64,000 bases of DNA from Cinnamomum chago (taxonomy: Eukaryota; Streptophyta; Magnoliopsida; Laurales; Lauraceae): NCBI GenBank assembly GCA_038049695.1, contig CP142452.1, forward strand, positions 66,283,501 through 66,347,500, given 5' to 3'. Position numbers and translations under genes: made by a program. A model generated the notes under the pieces. The model saw nothing but the letters and a program-made list of their open reading frames with translations, made no database searches and was not told where the DNA came from. Of this stretch, positions 1 through 12,736 are shown piece by piece; positions within the stretch are counted from its first letter, which is position 1, and each line of letters opens with the position of its first letter.

Positions 1-960
1 AACTACTTTTAGTATGAATCCTATGTATTCCAATGCAAACAAACAGGACTTAAAGCATTTCCACGAGTCAAATTCAATAAAGGCAATTGAGAGGTAAATC
101 TAGGATGCTTTTACATTGGTCCTAAGTTACACCGGCAAGGAACATCCCACTTGAGATAGGGAATCATCTACGGCAGATTATATTTTGTCTATGATTCTCT
201 TGAGAGAGAACTTCACACATCAATGAAGAGAAAGGAAGGATAAATAAAACCCACTTTTATCTTAAATATTGGGACTTCTGTTGGCCCATCTAGATGAATA
301 ATTAGGATAGGAGGGCAAGGAAGTTCCCACTAAGATAAAAACAAATCACTCTGATCTTATGGTCCTTATATTTTATGTCTTAAGCGCCTGATCAGTGTCA
401 AATTGCGGTGAAAGGAGATTCATGCTTGGTAAGATCAACCATAGGATGACCTGTTTTTTTCTCTCTACAGAGAGAGCATGTGATGGATATGCACAAAGAT
501 AGAGACAAAGGTGCTGTGTGGATTCAGAAGAGAGCACATGATGGATATGCACGAACATGAATAGAGACAATTATGGTGTGTTGATTCAGAAGATAGCACA
601 TTTGTGATAAACACAATGAGATGTTGAACAAACCCAAGGCATACTTCTTGAATCAAAGATAGAAGACACCATTTTAAGTATTCTATACTCGCCAGCCACA
701 TCTGCAATGACTACTTCGAGCATGAAATAGCTTTCTCCATCTCTTATCCAAGAAAAAAAAAACATTCTCCATCTATCTAGTAGACACAGATTGTGCATAT
801 ATTCAAAAGATACACGTTGAGATCAGGAATATCGAGCAAACTCTACAGTAGATAGTAGATGCACATTTTTCTTACAGCATAATAGAACAACTGGAGTCAA
901 CGTATGTTTTGGCTGACAGCACCAGCCACATCTTATTTATTTGACAAACGTAAAAACTGA
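1..960. other. Downstream flank of the USP gene, no gene seen
   Basis: No open frame here resembles a protein. The part nearest 960 presumably holds the 3' untranslated region of the minus-strand universal stress protein gene, whose stop codon is at 961-963. The only internal structure I see is a short tandem repeat at about 468-602. Confidence 0.6.
468..602. repeat. Tandem repeat of about 60 bp, two copies and a bit
   Basis: The unit beginning GAGAGCATGTGATGGATATG (about 471-529) recurs at 530-591 with roughly 80 percent identity, followed by the first bases of a third copy. Each unit ends in GATTCAGAA. It has no coding meaning that I can see. Confidence 0.7.
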
Positions 961-3900
961 TCAATGTTTGGTCTTGGGCTTCTTCACTATCATCACAGTG
1001 CAGTGTGCATGATGGGCACAGTAATCACTTACGCTCCCTAGAACAGCCCTGCAGGAATTTCAGAAAATCTTGTCTTAGTGAAATTGGTGGAATAGATTGA
1101 GTAAAAGGCCCTCTACTCAAGTTACGTGTTATTGCAATCATGCATATTCCTGATTACCTGTAACTAACTGGCTTGTCAAACATCAACATAACAATGACCC
1201 AAGGTAAGTCAGGTTATCGGAAGACATGATCTTTCATTTAGGTGTAAATTAGTCACTCGTGCTCGAGTTTGTAAAGATTCAGACAGGCCCTTAGCTTTCA
1301 GACAGTGGTATAAACAGTTCACCAAAAAGAAGAAAGATGTACAGACCAAAATTCTTTCTCAGGTTCTTTTTGTTCCATTGGAAGGCAAAATCTAATATCA
1401 CAAATGGATCAGAAAGCCGATGGCAATGGGGCAATTGTCACTCCTTACTGGGCTCTTGAAAATGACTTGGTCCAAATATAGTCCATTGGCCTGTATGCAA
1501 ATTTACAAATATAAAGATGCCTATAAATTCTCTGATAGTCGATGCCCACATCTGGACCAACCTGATTTACAGAGTAGGTCATTTACAAGGTGAGCCCAAT
1601 CTAATGTGCAGCTTAACTAGATTCAAATGGGACTGGAGTTTTCACTTCAGAGTCTATGAATGCAGCTTATTTACTTCTGATTGATAACTCTGCATCCCAA
1701 AAAAGAATAGCTTTGAATAAGAACAAAACACTCATGTAATCATGAATTAAAAATGAGGCCAGTTCTCCTAAACTCAAGCTTAGGATGAGGTAAGCTCAAG
1801 TGTGTGGTGGGGCCGACTTGGGGGCTCACATGGGGATGGGGGTGGGGGGATTTCAAGGACTCACTGGGATCTTCCTCTATACAAAAAATTAGCCCCAACC
1901 GTGATTTCTATCATTTCCATATGGGCCCAAAAGTTTTATAATCAATAGTCCATTCGGATCGATACATAGTCGAATCGATCCAACGGTCCTGTAAATTTGG
2001 ATTTGACCAAAACTTGGTGGACATGTGCAATTTAGAGGGGTCATGTATTTGGCCCATTTGGATAGACCAAAGGTTAGCCCTACATGCATGAGCTTACGAG
2101 ATTTTATCCTAAGCTTGAACTTAGGAGAGCCTTGCTCATTAAAAATTATGAACGACAAGTGATTCGTAACGTAACATAAACTAGATTGCTGTTTCTGAAA
2201 CGGTAGTTGTTTATTATCCATGATCTTTATGCTGTTTGAAATTTGATGTGGGTGGTTTTGAAAAAGTTATTTATAATAGGGTATAACTTCACTGAGTAAC
2301 TTCTAGCTTAAAATTCTATTCAAATAACTCTCTAATTTGGAAAACAGGTTCCCTACATTTCAACATTTTATCAATGTTACAGTCATAGGAACAACAGAGA
2401 AGTTGCCCCCCCCCCCCAAAAAAAATAAAAAAAAATCCCCCAAATCCTTAAGTATAATAATACAAATTTTGAGGGGTGGGACAAATGCCTCAGAAAAAGA
2501 GAGTGACATTATACTGATATTATTATTATTATTATGGATGTATCTGATAGTTAAAATTACAGAATGAGGACATGAGCCCTCATTTTGCAACCAAGAAGCA
2601 AGCTTCCAAGAATAATATAAATTCTACCCAATCCACTTGAAATTGTATCTTTAAGAGTTGTTTTACGCATTGTAGTTTATCTTTTTATCTCTCTTTTCCC
2701 CTGTTACTCTGAAGCATCTAGCATCACAGATCAATACCTTTTTATAGCTCCATAACCATGACTGCCCACCACTAGCATGGTTGCCTGGTGTCTCTCTACA
2801 GCCTCGCAAAGAACATTTCTTGCATCACCTTCCACCACTTCCACCAAAACATCTGTCACCTGCACATCAATTGAAATATCTATATATCTATCAACTGAGA
2901 GAAGCTTGAAACAGCCTTCCTAGAAACCACAACTCTTCAAAGATCCCTGATATTAATTAAGAAACTAGGAAATTACCCATTGCAATCACTAATATATAAA
3001 AAAAGTTAATTTCTAACACCCTTACTTTGAAATAATATCAAATCCAGCTGATGTATCAAACCTGCATACAATATAGCTTAATTATGCCGTTCACTAGTGA
3101 ACTGCTCTCGAGCTTTTGGTGTTACTGGTTAATGGGAGGATGATTCAATCAATAATTTGCATCCATGATTCGAATCTTCTCTTCTCAACATAATGCTAAC
3201 AATCATTAAACAGGTATGAATTTTGGGGGTTAAGGCCTATCCAAGAGAGGGCCCAAAGTCATCTAAATTAATACAAACACAATTCAATAACCACTCTATT
3301 CTAGTATTCTAAACAAATGGATGTAAAATTAAGGCAAGAGATTGATGATTATTCCATAGAAGTATTATTATAATACCGATTTGCTGACGCAGAGCTGTTT
3401 CGCTTTTTCAATGACATGGGCAGCAATCTTCCTAAGATCCACCTCCACATAGGGCAGTATATCCACAGCAGCTGCATTTTCATCACAAATTTAACTCAAC
3501 CCCAAACTTAATTAATCAGATACAATCAACACATCAACTCAAAGAAACCTAAATAAGATTTCGTGGACACGACCAACACACAACCTTAATTCATGCACAA
3601 AAGATGAATTCATACAATGGAATTCTTCCATTCTCAAAACTAGCAAAAAAAAAAAAAAAAAGGGAATATAAAGGAAATCTCAATTAAAACCGAATTGAAT
3701 TCCTCAATCGCAAATGAGAAGTAGGAAATACTTGGATTCTCGAAAAGAAATGGTTTTTTTCTTTTATTTGAGAGAGAGATCATACAAATTGACTAAAAAA
3801 GAGAGCTTGAAAACCGAAATTCCAACTCGAACCGAACGCTAAAATCAAGGAATGGAAAAATGGAAATCATGATTTCCAGATACAGCGGAAAATCGAATCC

Positions 3901-4202
3901 TCAATCAGATCATTTAGTAGAAATAAAAAAAAAAAAAACAGTAACGATTTCGTTCCAGAGAAACCTGTATGTGTATACAAAACAAAACAAAACAAAAACT
4001 ACCGAAAGAAAAAAAAAAAAAAGATGCTAACTCAAACCGAACCACAACTGAAAAAAAAAAAAAAAAGAACTTTTGAAAATTTCATCAAGAGAGAAAAAAA
4101 AAGATTCTAACTCAAACCGAACCACAACTGAAAAAAAAAAAAAAAACTTTTGAAAATCTCGATTTCCAGAAACCGTAGAAAACCAAAATCTTGAAGCCAA
4201 TT

Positions 4203-4245
<43 letters not shown>

Positions 4246-4425
4246 AGGTCCAGAGATTCCGATAGCGGAGGTAGGAGTGGGTTTGGCGTGTACGATAAGG
4301 AGCTTGAAAGGATGATTTGGAGCCAAGGGGACGAAGAAATGATCGAGAGTCCATTCAAGAGCGTAGAATCCCTCTGCACTGTCATCTACTCCCACTAACA
4401 TCATTCCTTTCTCCATAGCAGCCAT
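961..4425 (-). CDS. Universal stress protein A-like (USP domain) protein, 4 exons, 161 aa
   Basis: Small soluble USP-family protein of the plant ATP-binding type, linked in the family to stress and hypoxia responses; the exact role of this copy is unknown. Exons on the minus strand: 4425-4245, 3471-3377, 2859-2738, 1048-961. Phases join cleanly (1, 0, 2) to give 161 residues, the usual plant length. The start is the ATG at 4425, followed by MAAMEKGMMLVGVDDSAEGF, with the conserved early Asp pair at 14-15. The nucleotide-binding signature G-x2-G-x9-G-S is complete (G124, G127, G137, S138) and is split by intron 3. The C-terminus reads TVMIVKKPKTKH. Intron 3 (1.7 kb) carries an inverted-repeat element. 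Intron 1 starts directly in a (CT)n run. The 5' leader has a GAA/CTT trinucleotide run at 4427-4457. The promoter side is cut short by an inserted element at 4551. I see no frameshift or stop, so it is probably functional. Confidence 0.95.
1743..2150. mobile_element. MITE-like inverted-repeat element inside USP intron 3
   Basis: The left arm, from about 1745 (TTAAAAATGAGGCCAGTTCT), and the right arm, ending about 2148, are imperfect inverted repeats of about 70 bp. Both contain CTCAAGCTTAGGAT-like and GTAAGCTCA motifs. The centre has no coding frame. Size and structure fit a non-autonomous TIR element. I could not find a clean target duplication. Confidence 0.6.
4204..4243. repeat. (GA)n microsatellite at the start of USP intron 1
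   Basis: About 20 GA units on the plus strand. On the gene strand they follow the splice donor at 4244-4243 directly, so the intron reads GTCTCTCT and on. Confidence 0.98.
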
Positions 4426-4550
4426 CCTCTTCTTCTTCTTCTTCTTCTTCTTCTTCTACTAGTCTCTATACAATCGATCGCGAGATTTTTACCCCTTCGC
4501 ACTTTGCAGTTTCTCCGTCACTTGACTGAAATGAATCGCGATTTTTATTT
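4426..4550 (-). promoter_or_regulatory. Residual 5' leader and proximal promoter of the USP gene
   Basis: Only about 125 bp separate the start codon from the inserted element at 4551. The stretch contains a GAA-repeat leader (gene strand) at 4427-4457 and an AT-rich part near 4535-4550. No clear TATA box can be assigned, so transcription may start inside or beyond the inserted element. Confidence 0.45.
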
Positions 4551-5573
4551 AAGGCTTTTTGACAAAATGCCCCTGTAGTTTTACAAATTTTTTTTCAGTT
4601 TAGCCCTTAAACTATTAGCTATATCAATTTACCCCTTACATCAATTGATTTTGTAATTAGTTGGCCCCTCCATCTATTAGCCGTTCAAATTGGAAATGGG
4701 ACTTATAGCGCTGTTCAAATATATATCGGCCTGAATTAAACGGAAAATCCTTGTTGACTCCCTTGCTTTCAGAGATCTTCAAGAAAAACCATGCAGGAAA
4801 GTCAAGATACAAGAAAGACAACAAAAATCAACGATGTAGAAGTCATAAACAAGCTCAGATCTATCGATTTGAAGAGCAACATTAACGGAAAATCTCAAAG
4901 AAATGGAAAGAGATTGAGAAAAATGAACCTGGAGGGTTGCGAGGCCGACCATTCCATATGGAAGGAGAAGGATCTACGGAACCCAATCTCTCGTTCCTCT
5001 TCTCCTTGGAGAAATTCTTGCGATTGAAAGGTGAAGGTTCAGAAGGCATGAAATAGCATGGAAGGAAGAGAGAAAGAGAAGGAGAAAAAAAAATGCCCTA
5101 GAATCGACGAAGAAGAAGAGTGCAACGAGAAAAAGAGAAGAGACAGTGAGAGAGAAAAGAAAAGAAAACCTTACAATCAACGAAGAAGAAGAGAACCAGA
5201 TTTCGAACACCCACGTAATGAGATTAAGGTGGAAGAATAGTAGGAGAAAGGAGTGGAGGATGTCATGTGGCATGCCCTAAGATGTGCCATTGATTTGGGG
5301 AGCATGACAAGATCGTAGCCGTCAATTGGAGTTCCTTGCTTTCGATGCTCGTCTCTTTCTTTTTCTCTTTTTCTTATGTAGAAATGGATTCTTGGAGTAT
5401 TGTCTGTTATATATTTGAACGGCGTTATGAATCTCGTTTCCAATTTCAACTGCTAATAGACAAATGGACCAATTAAATATACAAAATCAATTGATATAAG
5501 GGGTAAATTGATGAAGTTAATAGTTTATGGACTAAATTAAAAAAAAATGTAAAACATTCTGGCAAAAAGCCTT
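4551..5573. mobile_element. Non-autonomous TIR element with long arms (MULE-like), 1.0 kb
   Basis: About 170 bp at the left end (AAGGCTTTTTGACAAAATGC and on, to about 4725) is repeated in inverted orientation at the right end (about 5405-5573). Shared internal blocks include ATCAATTTACCCCTTA and CAATTGATTTTGTA. Long TIRs of this kind are typical of Mutator-like elements. The GA-rich centre (about 4750-5390) has short open frames but no recognisable transposase, and could be filler or a captured host fragment. I could not match a 9 bp target duplication. It lies directly upstream of the USP gene. Confidence 0.75.
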
Positions 5574-5741
5574 TATTGATCGAGAGACATGCGGATGCCG
5601 TGGCCGGGCGCCACAGCATAAGGTGCGAACGCTGTTTTCTTTTCTATCCGTCGAGTCATACCATTCCATCCATATCATATCATAAACTTTTTTATAATAT
5701 CTCTCTAGTGGGGACTTGCAGCTTTGAGAATGAGAGGCAAC

Positions 5742-6620
5742 GACAATTCCCTCAAAAGAGTAGGGGTTTAGATGTTTAGATAATTTGCACAGATGTGTTC
5801 ATGCTGAAAATTACTCTCTAAAAGTGACGATTTTATATGTAAACCCTACCTACTATAATGTCGCATGATTTAAAAGTAAAATCGTCAATTTGAGAGAATT
5901 TTTTTTCTATATGAACAGCTTTGCAGGAATTATTTGGATTTCGATAATTTTAGGGTTGTTGTCATGTATAAAGACAACTGTAGGGTCAATATCCCAAAAT
6001 AAAAAGGTAATTGACCGTACACTGCCTTATCGTTGACAATTCCCTTGGAATTGTGGACATTTAGATAATTTTCACAAAGTTGTTCGTACCAGAGATGATG
6101 TTATGAAATTGACAATTTTACCTTTAAACCTTATGATGTTCTAGAGTTGTAGGTGTGATATCCAAGATATTGGATAAAATGCATTTTTTTTTCTTACCCT
6201 CTTCTTTTCTATTAAAGAGTGAAAAAAACGCAGGTTGCTTTCCACTAAAGAGAAGAGAAACTGCAATCAATACCATTTCACTCAGGTTAGGGTGAATATT
6301 ATAAGAGCTTTAACTTTGAAACCCATGGCAAGTAAAAACGATGAAGACGGAATAGAGTTTTGAACTCAAGATGAATTGTGTATTTTGGATTTGGGCTGGA
6401 AGGGGAAATTGTACGATATCGTATTGTTCAATATCCTACAGCACTGGAATATCACATAGTACGATATTTTAGGGTTTAAAGGTTAAATCATCACTTTTAG
6501 AGCATCCTCTCATGTATGTACAGCTCTATGGAAATCATCTAAACTTTTATGATTTTGAGGCAATTGTCAGGTCTAAAGATAGTCATACGATCAATATTCT
6601 ATAAAAATGGTAATGAGAAC
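5742..6620. repeat. Two related MITE-like inverted-repeat units
   Basis: Unit A (5742-5963) starts GACAATTCCC and ends in the inverted match GTTGTTGTC. Its arms share TTTAGATAATTTGCACA-like and TAAAAGTGACGATTTTA-like blocks. Unit B (about 6034-6567) has the same ends around a longer, diverged centre. The roughly 50 bp after each unit (AAAGACAACTGTAGGGTCAA and its counterpart near 6575) also match, so the pair looks like a local duplication including flank. No coding content. Confidence 0.65.
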
Positions 6621-7790
6621 CACGAGAATCAAGATAACCTGAGGTAGGAGACATCCCAGTGTCACTACAGTGCCAAGAGCATAACAAGGAAGTGTTGTGT
6701 AATGTAGATTAGGCTACTTTAGTATTAGGATATATAGTTTGCAATTCCCTAATGTAATAAAAAAATTGGTGATATCATGAATAAAATCTGGATCCTATGA
6801 GGCTTTAACCTAGAGAAGTTATAAAAAAAAAAGAAAAGAGAAGAAAAAATCTTAAAGAGTGTAGCTCTACAGTGGGCCCATATAGTGATTTTCAAACCAT
6901 TCAATACAAATTGTACATCAATCTAAGTTTATTCCACCACTGGATTGACTATTAAATGAAAAACGTGATAAAAGATGCATTACATTGCAGGGGCGGAACT
7001 ATGGGGGCTGGTGCGGGGCAATGTCCCCCATCAATTGTGAAAAACCTCTAAATCTTACATAAAATTTGAATATTTTTACATTGACTACCCCTCCAAAAGA
7101 TTTCTTTTCCTACCCAAAGTATATTAAATGTATTGGTGCGTTGATTGAAGGGTCTAGAAAATTCTGAAACAACCTTCACCAGACACTCTCTCGAGCCACA
7201 CAAATTGCAATCCCATACACAAAGAACACATGTAATGAAAGATGCACAAGGTAGGAAGTGGACTTGAACGCCTTGTATTGATTGAAGACATGGGTCTTTC
7301 CATGGGTTCGATTCGGATAGGGTCCAATTCAGTCCTAAGCCAAATGTGTCATATGAATGCATGTGTGCGGTAAAAAGATTCCACTATAGAAAGGAAAAAT
7401 GTCCTCCATTTTTATGCAACCTGCTATTTCATTATTTGGTGTAACATTTTATCACACAAAAAGAAAAAAATATTTCATTTTTTTCAATAAAGAGAATTTT
7501 GATTTTTCACGAAACAGTTATATAATCTAATCAGGGCCTTTTTCCTAATTTACAGAAACAAAATGGGCAATGTAAATAATTTCACTACCCTAAGAGTCAA
7601 TGCAATTACAACACCACATGTCATCACCACACCATCCACTTTATTCCCATCCTTATCAAGTAACCAGGTCATCCCATTCTCATTTTTTTTATTCCATTTC
7701 ATGACAGGTTATCAGGTCACATGTTAATAAGTCATCAGGTCATCATTCTCCCCCGTATTCCTATACAAGTCAATGCCAGCCTCACTCACA
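6620..7790. other. Intergenic, unassigned repeat-like sequence
   Basis: No gene found. Near 6990 a GCAGGGGCGGAACTA motif resembles the end of many plant hAT-type or other TIR elements, but I did not find the partner end. The short minus-strand frame at 7048-7362 has no recognisable domain. Confidence 0.4.
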
Positions 7791-9010
7791 CCGTTCTGTA
7801 ATAGTGCTCGACGTCTGCAAAGCTGGGTTACTCAGATTGTGGGCCCCACCGATCAACACCTTTGATGGAGCTTACCTCCCATGTCGCCCATGGCCCCACT
7901 AAAAATTCTTTGGTCCGGATCAATCATCAGGTCACATTTCTTGGCCCCACTACATGATTAAGTACATGGAAAGAACCAAGTTCAGAACCCATCTTTCAGA
8001 ACGATGTGGTCCACGCCTACAACAACATGGGAGCTTAGAATGGTGCCCCCCACAGATCACAAGCCCAGATCACTCTCACAAACAACGTCGCCCAGCCATG
8101 CACAACAATATGATTGGGCCGGATTTGTGATCGGATCCCCTAATGGGGTTGCTACTGCATGTTGCCCAACAAAGCTCTCTCCTCAACCTGCAACTTCGCC
8201 CTAGGTTCTTAGAACCAATGGATAGTGGGCCAGATGGGACCCAGTCCGGATGGGTCCACATCCACTAGGGTCGCCCCTGAGCAAGCTATCAGATCCCTGG
8301 AACAAATCTTTGATCGAGTGGCCCACGTGGTCCCGCTACCCAATCCACCACTAAAACTCGGAATCCTCAATTACCGATGCAGGAGCTTTCTGGATTCTGT
8401 TGAGGGCTTGATGGGACCCGTTTCCAGATGAGCCCACCTACACTACGGTCGCCTAGGGGTCTGCTATCAGATCCCTTGGGCTTCATCTGATTTCTTCGTT
8501 AAAAAAAATTCCAACTATAATATCCAGATGATAAAATAATTATAATTTATTACTAATTTGATAAGGAGATCACAGATCTTAGTCGAACCCTAGATCCTCA
8601 TATAGAGAAGGAAATTTCAAGATATGTCAAATACCAGATCTTCATTCCCTGATTCCCTTATTTGGATTATCTACATCATCGATGGAAACACAGAATAACC
8701 CAAATAACCCTTATTTCTCTGTGTACTTGGAAATATCACTCACCTTCTAGTGTAGCAGATCGTGGCACTGTTGATGTGTGGGATCTCGAGTACTGCATCC
8801 ACTAGGTCCTCTGGCCTCTTCCTCCCTGAGATCCTTCTCTGCTGCTTCCAAGAATAGTTCCTCTGTACTTTTTCCTCTCTTCTCATCTTTAACCCAAAAT
8901 GGAACAATCGGAAAGAAATGCAGAAATTAACAAGAGTTCTTAACTTATTTTCGGGGATAAAGTTCAATCTCCACTGCTCCTTGGGTATCAGAACGGAAAC
9001 CCCTTTGAAG
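7790..9010. mobile_element. Relic related to the LTR at 16326-23114
   Basis: Segments such as CCACTAGGGTCGCCC (about 8262) and the phrase around ATCACTCACCTTCTAGTG (about 8736) have diverged counterparts, in the same order, inside the LTR at about 22140-22830. That suggests an older copy of the same LTR family. I found neither end, and there is no coding frame. Confidence 0.45.
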
Positions 9011-9199
9011 GAGATGTCGTTCTAACAACCTAAACATAACAAACGGGGCTTTAATGGATTGGAAGCGGGTTGAGAAAAACCAATTAATGTAACCCAACCC
9101 AACTTAATACCTTAAGGGTCAGGCAAATCTTGGCCTAATCTGGCCCGATACCTAATACCTTATGGGTCAGACGAATCTGGGCCTAATCTGGCCCAGGTT

Positions 9200-9530
9200 A
9201 TTACAATACGTCCAACTCCCACCACCCTTGGCATACCCCTTGAAGCATGCACCATTAACGTTGAATTTTAAAACCCCATAAGGATGGGAGCCCAAGGGAC
9301 GGACCTCCTCTCCTTAAAAGAGTCACACCCCATACAAGCTTTCCAATTAGAAAGAATATCATTTGAGATGAAATTTGAAAGCTTCTTTCTAACCAAAGCC
9401 CATTTTGCAATCCTAAATGTAACCTTGGAAATCAACTTTGCTAATGAAGAATATGAGCCACTAAAGATCCTAATCTATCTGATACCAAAGTATACATTTG
9501 GGCTTGCAAATGATGGGTGTAATTAAATGG
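9200..9530 (-). pseudogene. Degenerate LINE RNase H fragment
   Basis: On the minus strand, a frame carrying FRIAKWALVRKKLSNF passes, after a frameshift near 9270, into LKFNVNGACFKGYAKGGG. The latter resembles the first strand of plant LINE RNase H domains (usual form LKFNVDGA-x-GNPGP-x-GGGG). The first catalytic Asp has become Asn, and key Gly-Asn-Pro residues are lost. Beyond about 9200 the similarity fades. It is a dead, short scrap of a non-LTR element. Confidence 0.6.
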
Positions 9531-9539
9531 ATAAAGATC

Positions 9540-11260
9540 TGTAGACCCACATGACCCGTCTTCCCCTACATTTTCATGATTAGAAACAAAGAAGCTCTCT
9601 CTTTCAATTACATCTACTCAACTCTAAATTAGGATCTAAAAGATAGTTAATGCCACTGCTCTTTTCTTCCGAAACCAGATAATGATAACAAAGAAAAGTT
9701 ACATGTAACTAGTAAAACCACATACCCTACTACCCCAACAGATAATTTGTGAAATTGTTACCAATCGGTATAATTGGGCTCAGGCCCAATAATATTTTCA
9801 TAGACCAAAAAAGCAGGCTCGATCAGGCTTGAACGTTGGCCCGTTTAACAGCGTTTGCAAGCTTGAACTTGAATTTGGAGGTCATTGAGCCAAGTTGAGT
9901 ATCTCGGGTGAGACCGACCAAGTACCCGATTGGGCTCATTCGGACTCAGTTGACTCACTCAGACCAGTTCAGGTCAAACTAGCTATGGACTTGGGATACA
10001 TTGACCTGGAAGAATCTGATCCAACTACCCTGCTGATTAGGTAAGGCTGTCAATAGGCCTACATCCAGCTCGGATCCAGGTCCATCTAGCCAGGCCTTGA
10101 CATGCATATGAACATGCTAGTTAAACAAGATTTAAATGGAAGACTCAGGTCTGATCACTTTCTAATCAGGTGGACTTAGATCGGCGCTCTTGTCTATGTA
10201 TTGGACCCAGGCCCAGACTATGATGACTCAATTGTTAATGGTTTGGGATGTGGATACAGATCAGTCAAGTCCAAATCTGACCCGCTGACCCACCTAAGAC
10301 AAACATTGGCATTTAGGGCTGTCAATAGGCCAGGCCCTACTTTAAGTTTTAGAAAACCAAAACTTAAATAGGCCCGGCCCAAGAGAGCACCACAAACATA
10401 AAAGACATACAGTACCTAATTAAGAGGAGATGCCAATCTTAATTCAAATCCCTCCACCACCATTTGCTGGATCTCATTCTCAACCTACTTGCTTTTATCT
10501 AAAGCAAAATTTATTTAAAAGTTAGAAACAAGTGTCCCACAAGGTACCAAGGAATAAAAGCCACATCAAATGAGTTCTTGGTGGGCCCACCCTAAGATCC
10601 ATTCTAAGCATCATTTCAGTTATTGGAGCACAAAACTACCAATGCCAGCTTGAAAAACAAGCATTTGACAAATGTCAATTCGCCCTAGACAAGTTCCAAA
10701 CATGCAACCAAATGGAGAAAAGGGAGAAAATGTACAAAATGCCAAACACATAAACCATATAGTTATTTAATTCTGCTACTTCCAAGTCTTGTTTAGGTAA
10801 AATCAAGGCTCTCATGGGAAGTTATGTACATCACGATCCATGGTTTTGGGAGTAACTGCTGAGGATTTCTAGAGAGGGTTTGGATTTTCTTAAGCATATT
10901 GGTATTGTATATTGGCTGAGGGGACCTACCAAGTCAATTGTGGACATGATATTATTTAAATTATTAGGCTTCAAATGCCATTTTGTTTTAATGAAATTCA
11001 ATGAGGAGGAATTTGGATCATTAAAGAGGTGAGGGGAAAATGATTGGAGGAATATGGTGGATAAGTGGATGGGATCATGCTTCCCTAAGATTTGAATTAC
11101 AAGGATGGTGATGGTAGAGTACTTAGTTCGCACCTCTCTTTGTCTATCTTTAGTTAAAGGGAGTTTCTTTTTATTTTTATTTTTTTACTATTTTTTAGGT
11201 GAGTGAGTGATGCAATCTTTCAGTGATAACCTACCCACAAGCGATCAATCTTAAGTGACC
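9540..11260. other. Intergenic, unassigned
   Basis: No gene seen. Two direct copies of GGCTGTCAATAGGCC occur near 10045 and 10317, which may be ends of a small TIR element, but neither has a convincing inverted partner. Open frames here (for example 10831-11133 minus) show no domain. Confidence 0.4.
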
Positions 11261-11264
11261 ATGT

Positions 11265-11591
11265 GGGATGAGACCATAGTTATCAATTTCGCTTTGTTTC
11301 AACTGAAATTTGTTGTTTTGCCATAAAGCCAAAACGAAGTGTATGTTGTAACTATTTGGTTTGACTTTTGGCCAGCTAAAAATATGGATTTTAGCCAAAA
11401 TTGACCGAAATTTCTGAAATGATCGAAATGTTGCAGGGAATGTGTCTAAACTTCAATATTAAAAGTTGTAAACTTTTATTTTTATAAAAACTGCGTTTAA
11501 ACTTAATTATAGTAAGGAATTTGCTTAAATTTTATACTTGTATCTTATAATATTATTTTATTTATAATAAATTAAATGCATAAGTTCTATT

Positions 11592-11650
<59 letters not shown>

Positions 11651-11990
11651 TTATCATATATGTATTTTTAGATTTATTCATTTCTCCAAAACATAACTCC
11701 CAAACGTTTCACAGAAATTTCAAATCGGCCAAAACATTTCATTTTGGAGGCCCGATCAAAATGGGTCCGAAAAGAAATTAACAATTATGGATGAGGCACC
11801 CTTAACCACTGGATGTCTTGTGTTTCTCATAAAAAAGGGATATTATTTTATGATGTTTTTAGAAAGTGCTTTTCAAATATGGAATTCTTACACATAACAA
11901 TATGGAATTTCTTATCCATGCCAATATGCCATCCTCAAGAGTGGGACCCTCTAAATTAAAGGCATGGACTTGAATTCCTATAATGCAACC
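11265..11990 (-). repeat. Dispersed repeat, copy 1 (partner at 31750-32365, opposite orientation)
   Basis: The whole stretch matches the reverse complement of 31750-32365 at moderate identity. Shared blocks include TTAACAATTATGGATGAGGC, AACATAACTCCCAAACGTTT and the 'fff' of AAA/TTT-rich sequence around TTTATAAAAACTGCGTTTAAA. A long (ATT)n tract at 11593-11650 sits where the partner has only AT-rich sequence. No protein is encoded. Confidence 0.75.
11593..11650. repeat. (ATT)n microsatellite
   Basis: About 19 uninterrupted ATT units. It expanded in this copy only; the related copy near 32080 lacks it. Confidence 0.97.
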
Positions 11991-12736
11991 CTGCGGGGGA
12001 CTTCTTCAATTATAATATATAAATCTTGGAAATTATTTGCATTGAATTTTTGTGAAACAAAAGGGCACGACATGCTTAAGGGTGGGAATCATTTGATCGG
12101 AATAGTGTTGCATAGAAACCAACTATTCTGCTAGTATGTCCATCACCTTCTTTTTTGATTCTCATGCATCAAGTAACCCCACACAGGGTGGGAAATTTTT
12201 GGGGCACTGTTTAATCATACAATGTTAGATTTGAACTAGTTCTTTTGAAGAAATAAGATAAGGTTACATTAACTACTTTCTTACCAAATCATATCCATCC
12301 AACCAAAGAGTATTTGATGATGGAATGTAAGTCTAATTACATATCATAAGCCCATAATTGGTTCCAATGAAGATACCAATATTCTCACTCACTCCAACCC
12401 GAAATTAAGATTTTGCATCCAAATTGCATTTTGGGTTGAGTCCGTATTTCTAGTTGTGCCAAGTATTCAAATTTATGAGTTTGGTTTTGCTTTTAAATAA
12501 TATAAAGTCTTCTAGAAAATATTTCTCTACAATATTGTATCACTTTCTAAAAAATTATATATGTCAGAGAGCTTCTTAGAGATGAATGACCAAATTACAA
12601 AAGCGGAATTTTGGGCATTTAAAATCAAACATATTAGTTTTAAATATGAAATACAATCATTTTGGAATGTCGTCCCATGTTCTTATTTTGAATATCACTT
12701 ACCCCATGTTTGGCATCTCTATTTTTAACCTCTACT
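11991..12736. other. Intergenic, AT-rich, nothing recognised
   Basis: I see no gene, no clear repeat ends and no RNA gene in this stretch. Confidence 0.5.

Noticed and set aside
4027-4244. Continuation of the USP exon 1 open frame through the CT repeat
   Set aside because: The frame becomes Ser-Leu repeats and Phe runs; the donor at 4244 followed by an in-phase exon 2 gives the family-typical protein instead.
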